Assembly (NCBI GenBank): GCA_933228675.1
Contig: OW121741.1
Coordinates: forward strand, 73,110,629-73,174,628
Reading direction: 5' to 3'
DNA: 64,000 nucleotides
Source of the DNA: Stomorhina lunata
Taxonomy: Eukaryota > Arthropoda > Insecta > Diptera > Rhiniidae
Shown here: in pieces, positions 57,367 to 64,000 of the stretch
Position numbering within the stretch: the stretch's first letter is position 1
How the letters are laid out: the number at the start of each line of letters is the position of its first letter
The notes under the pieces: generated by a model
Told to the model about the DNA's origin: nothing
Databases searched by the model: none
What the model saw: only the letters and a program-made list of their open reading frames with translations
Program-made: the position numbers and the translations under genes

Positions 57367-57512
57367 AAAATTTTCTTCAGGATCTTGTAATTGATATTAG
57401 TTTTTTTTTTTTAATTTTTACATTCCTTAAACAGCCTGTCAATCATTCACAGTAATTTGATGAAAATAAGTTTTTGTTCTGTTAAGAGTAATATTAAGAA
57501 GATTGGCAGTTA

Positions 57513-64000
<6,488 letters not shown>

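Overview
The window is nuclear DNA from a higher fly (Diptera, probably a calyptrate such as a blowfly or muscid). It is very AT-rich, has GT-AG introns, carries four recognisable insect genes, and is packed with degraded transposable elements. Nothing prokaryotic, viral or CRISPR-like is visible. The placement as a fly rests on gene similarity recalled from memory, chiefly the near-identical DEAD-box helicase Hel25E/UAP56. Species cannot be settled from sequence reading alone.

Layout: (1) 1-2152 (+): last five exons of a PGAP5/MPPE1-type metallophosphoesterase, which remodels GPI anchors. (2) 4943-18461 (-): a complete ten-exon SLC5-type sodium/solute symporter of 624 aa, convergent with PGAP5 and split by an 8.3 kb intron full of repeats. 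(3) 18462-47847: about 29 kb without a convincing host gene. It holds nested TIR elements, an RTE-type LINE interrupted by a mariner-like element, a tRNA-Ala-like sequence, a dead Tc1-like element, palindromic MITEs, minisatellites and a 320 bp hairpin. (4) 47848-53224 (-): a two-exon, 634-aa Tudor-domain protein, probably of the germline piRNA/nuage type, whose single intron carries a LINE in the opposite orientation. (5) 53225-57360: repeats. (6) 57523-64000 (-): Hel25E/UAP56, complete except for about the first 43 residues, ending in a 14-nt coding exon.

The exon structures of all four genes were built by hand. Every junction keeps the reading frame and the splice consensus, and the joined coding lengths are multiples of three.

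Several repeat families recur and date one another by nesting. Family A is an element of about 0.8-0.9 kb running from an AAGTAAGAAAGTGC end to a TATACCCTTCACCACC end. Family B has ATATCGTCACCT termini. Family D has CCCTGTAGT/CTGCAGGG termini. Family E consists of palindromes beginning CAGGTATGTGATGG. These letters are labels for this window only. The four genes do not form a functional cluster. The nearest thing to a theme is that a Tudor/piRNA-type gene and an mRNA-export helicase implicated in piRNA precursor handling are neighbours in a transposon-dense region. I see no clear undescribed multi-gene system.
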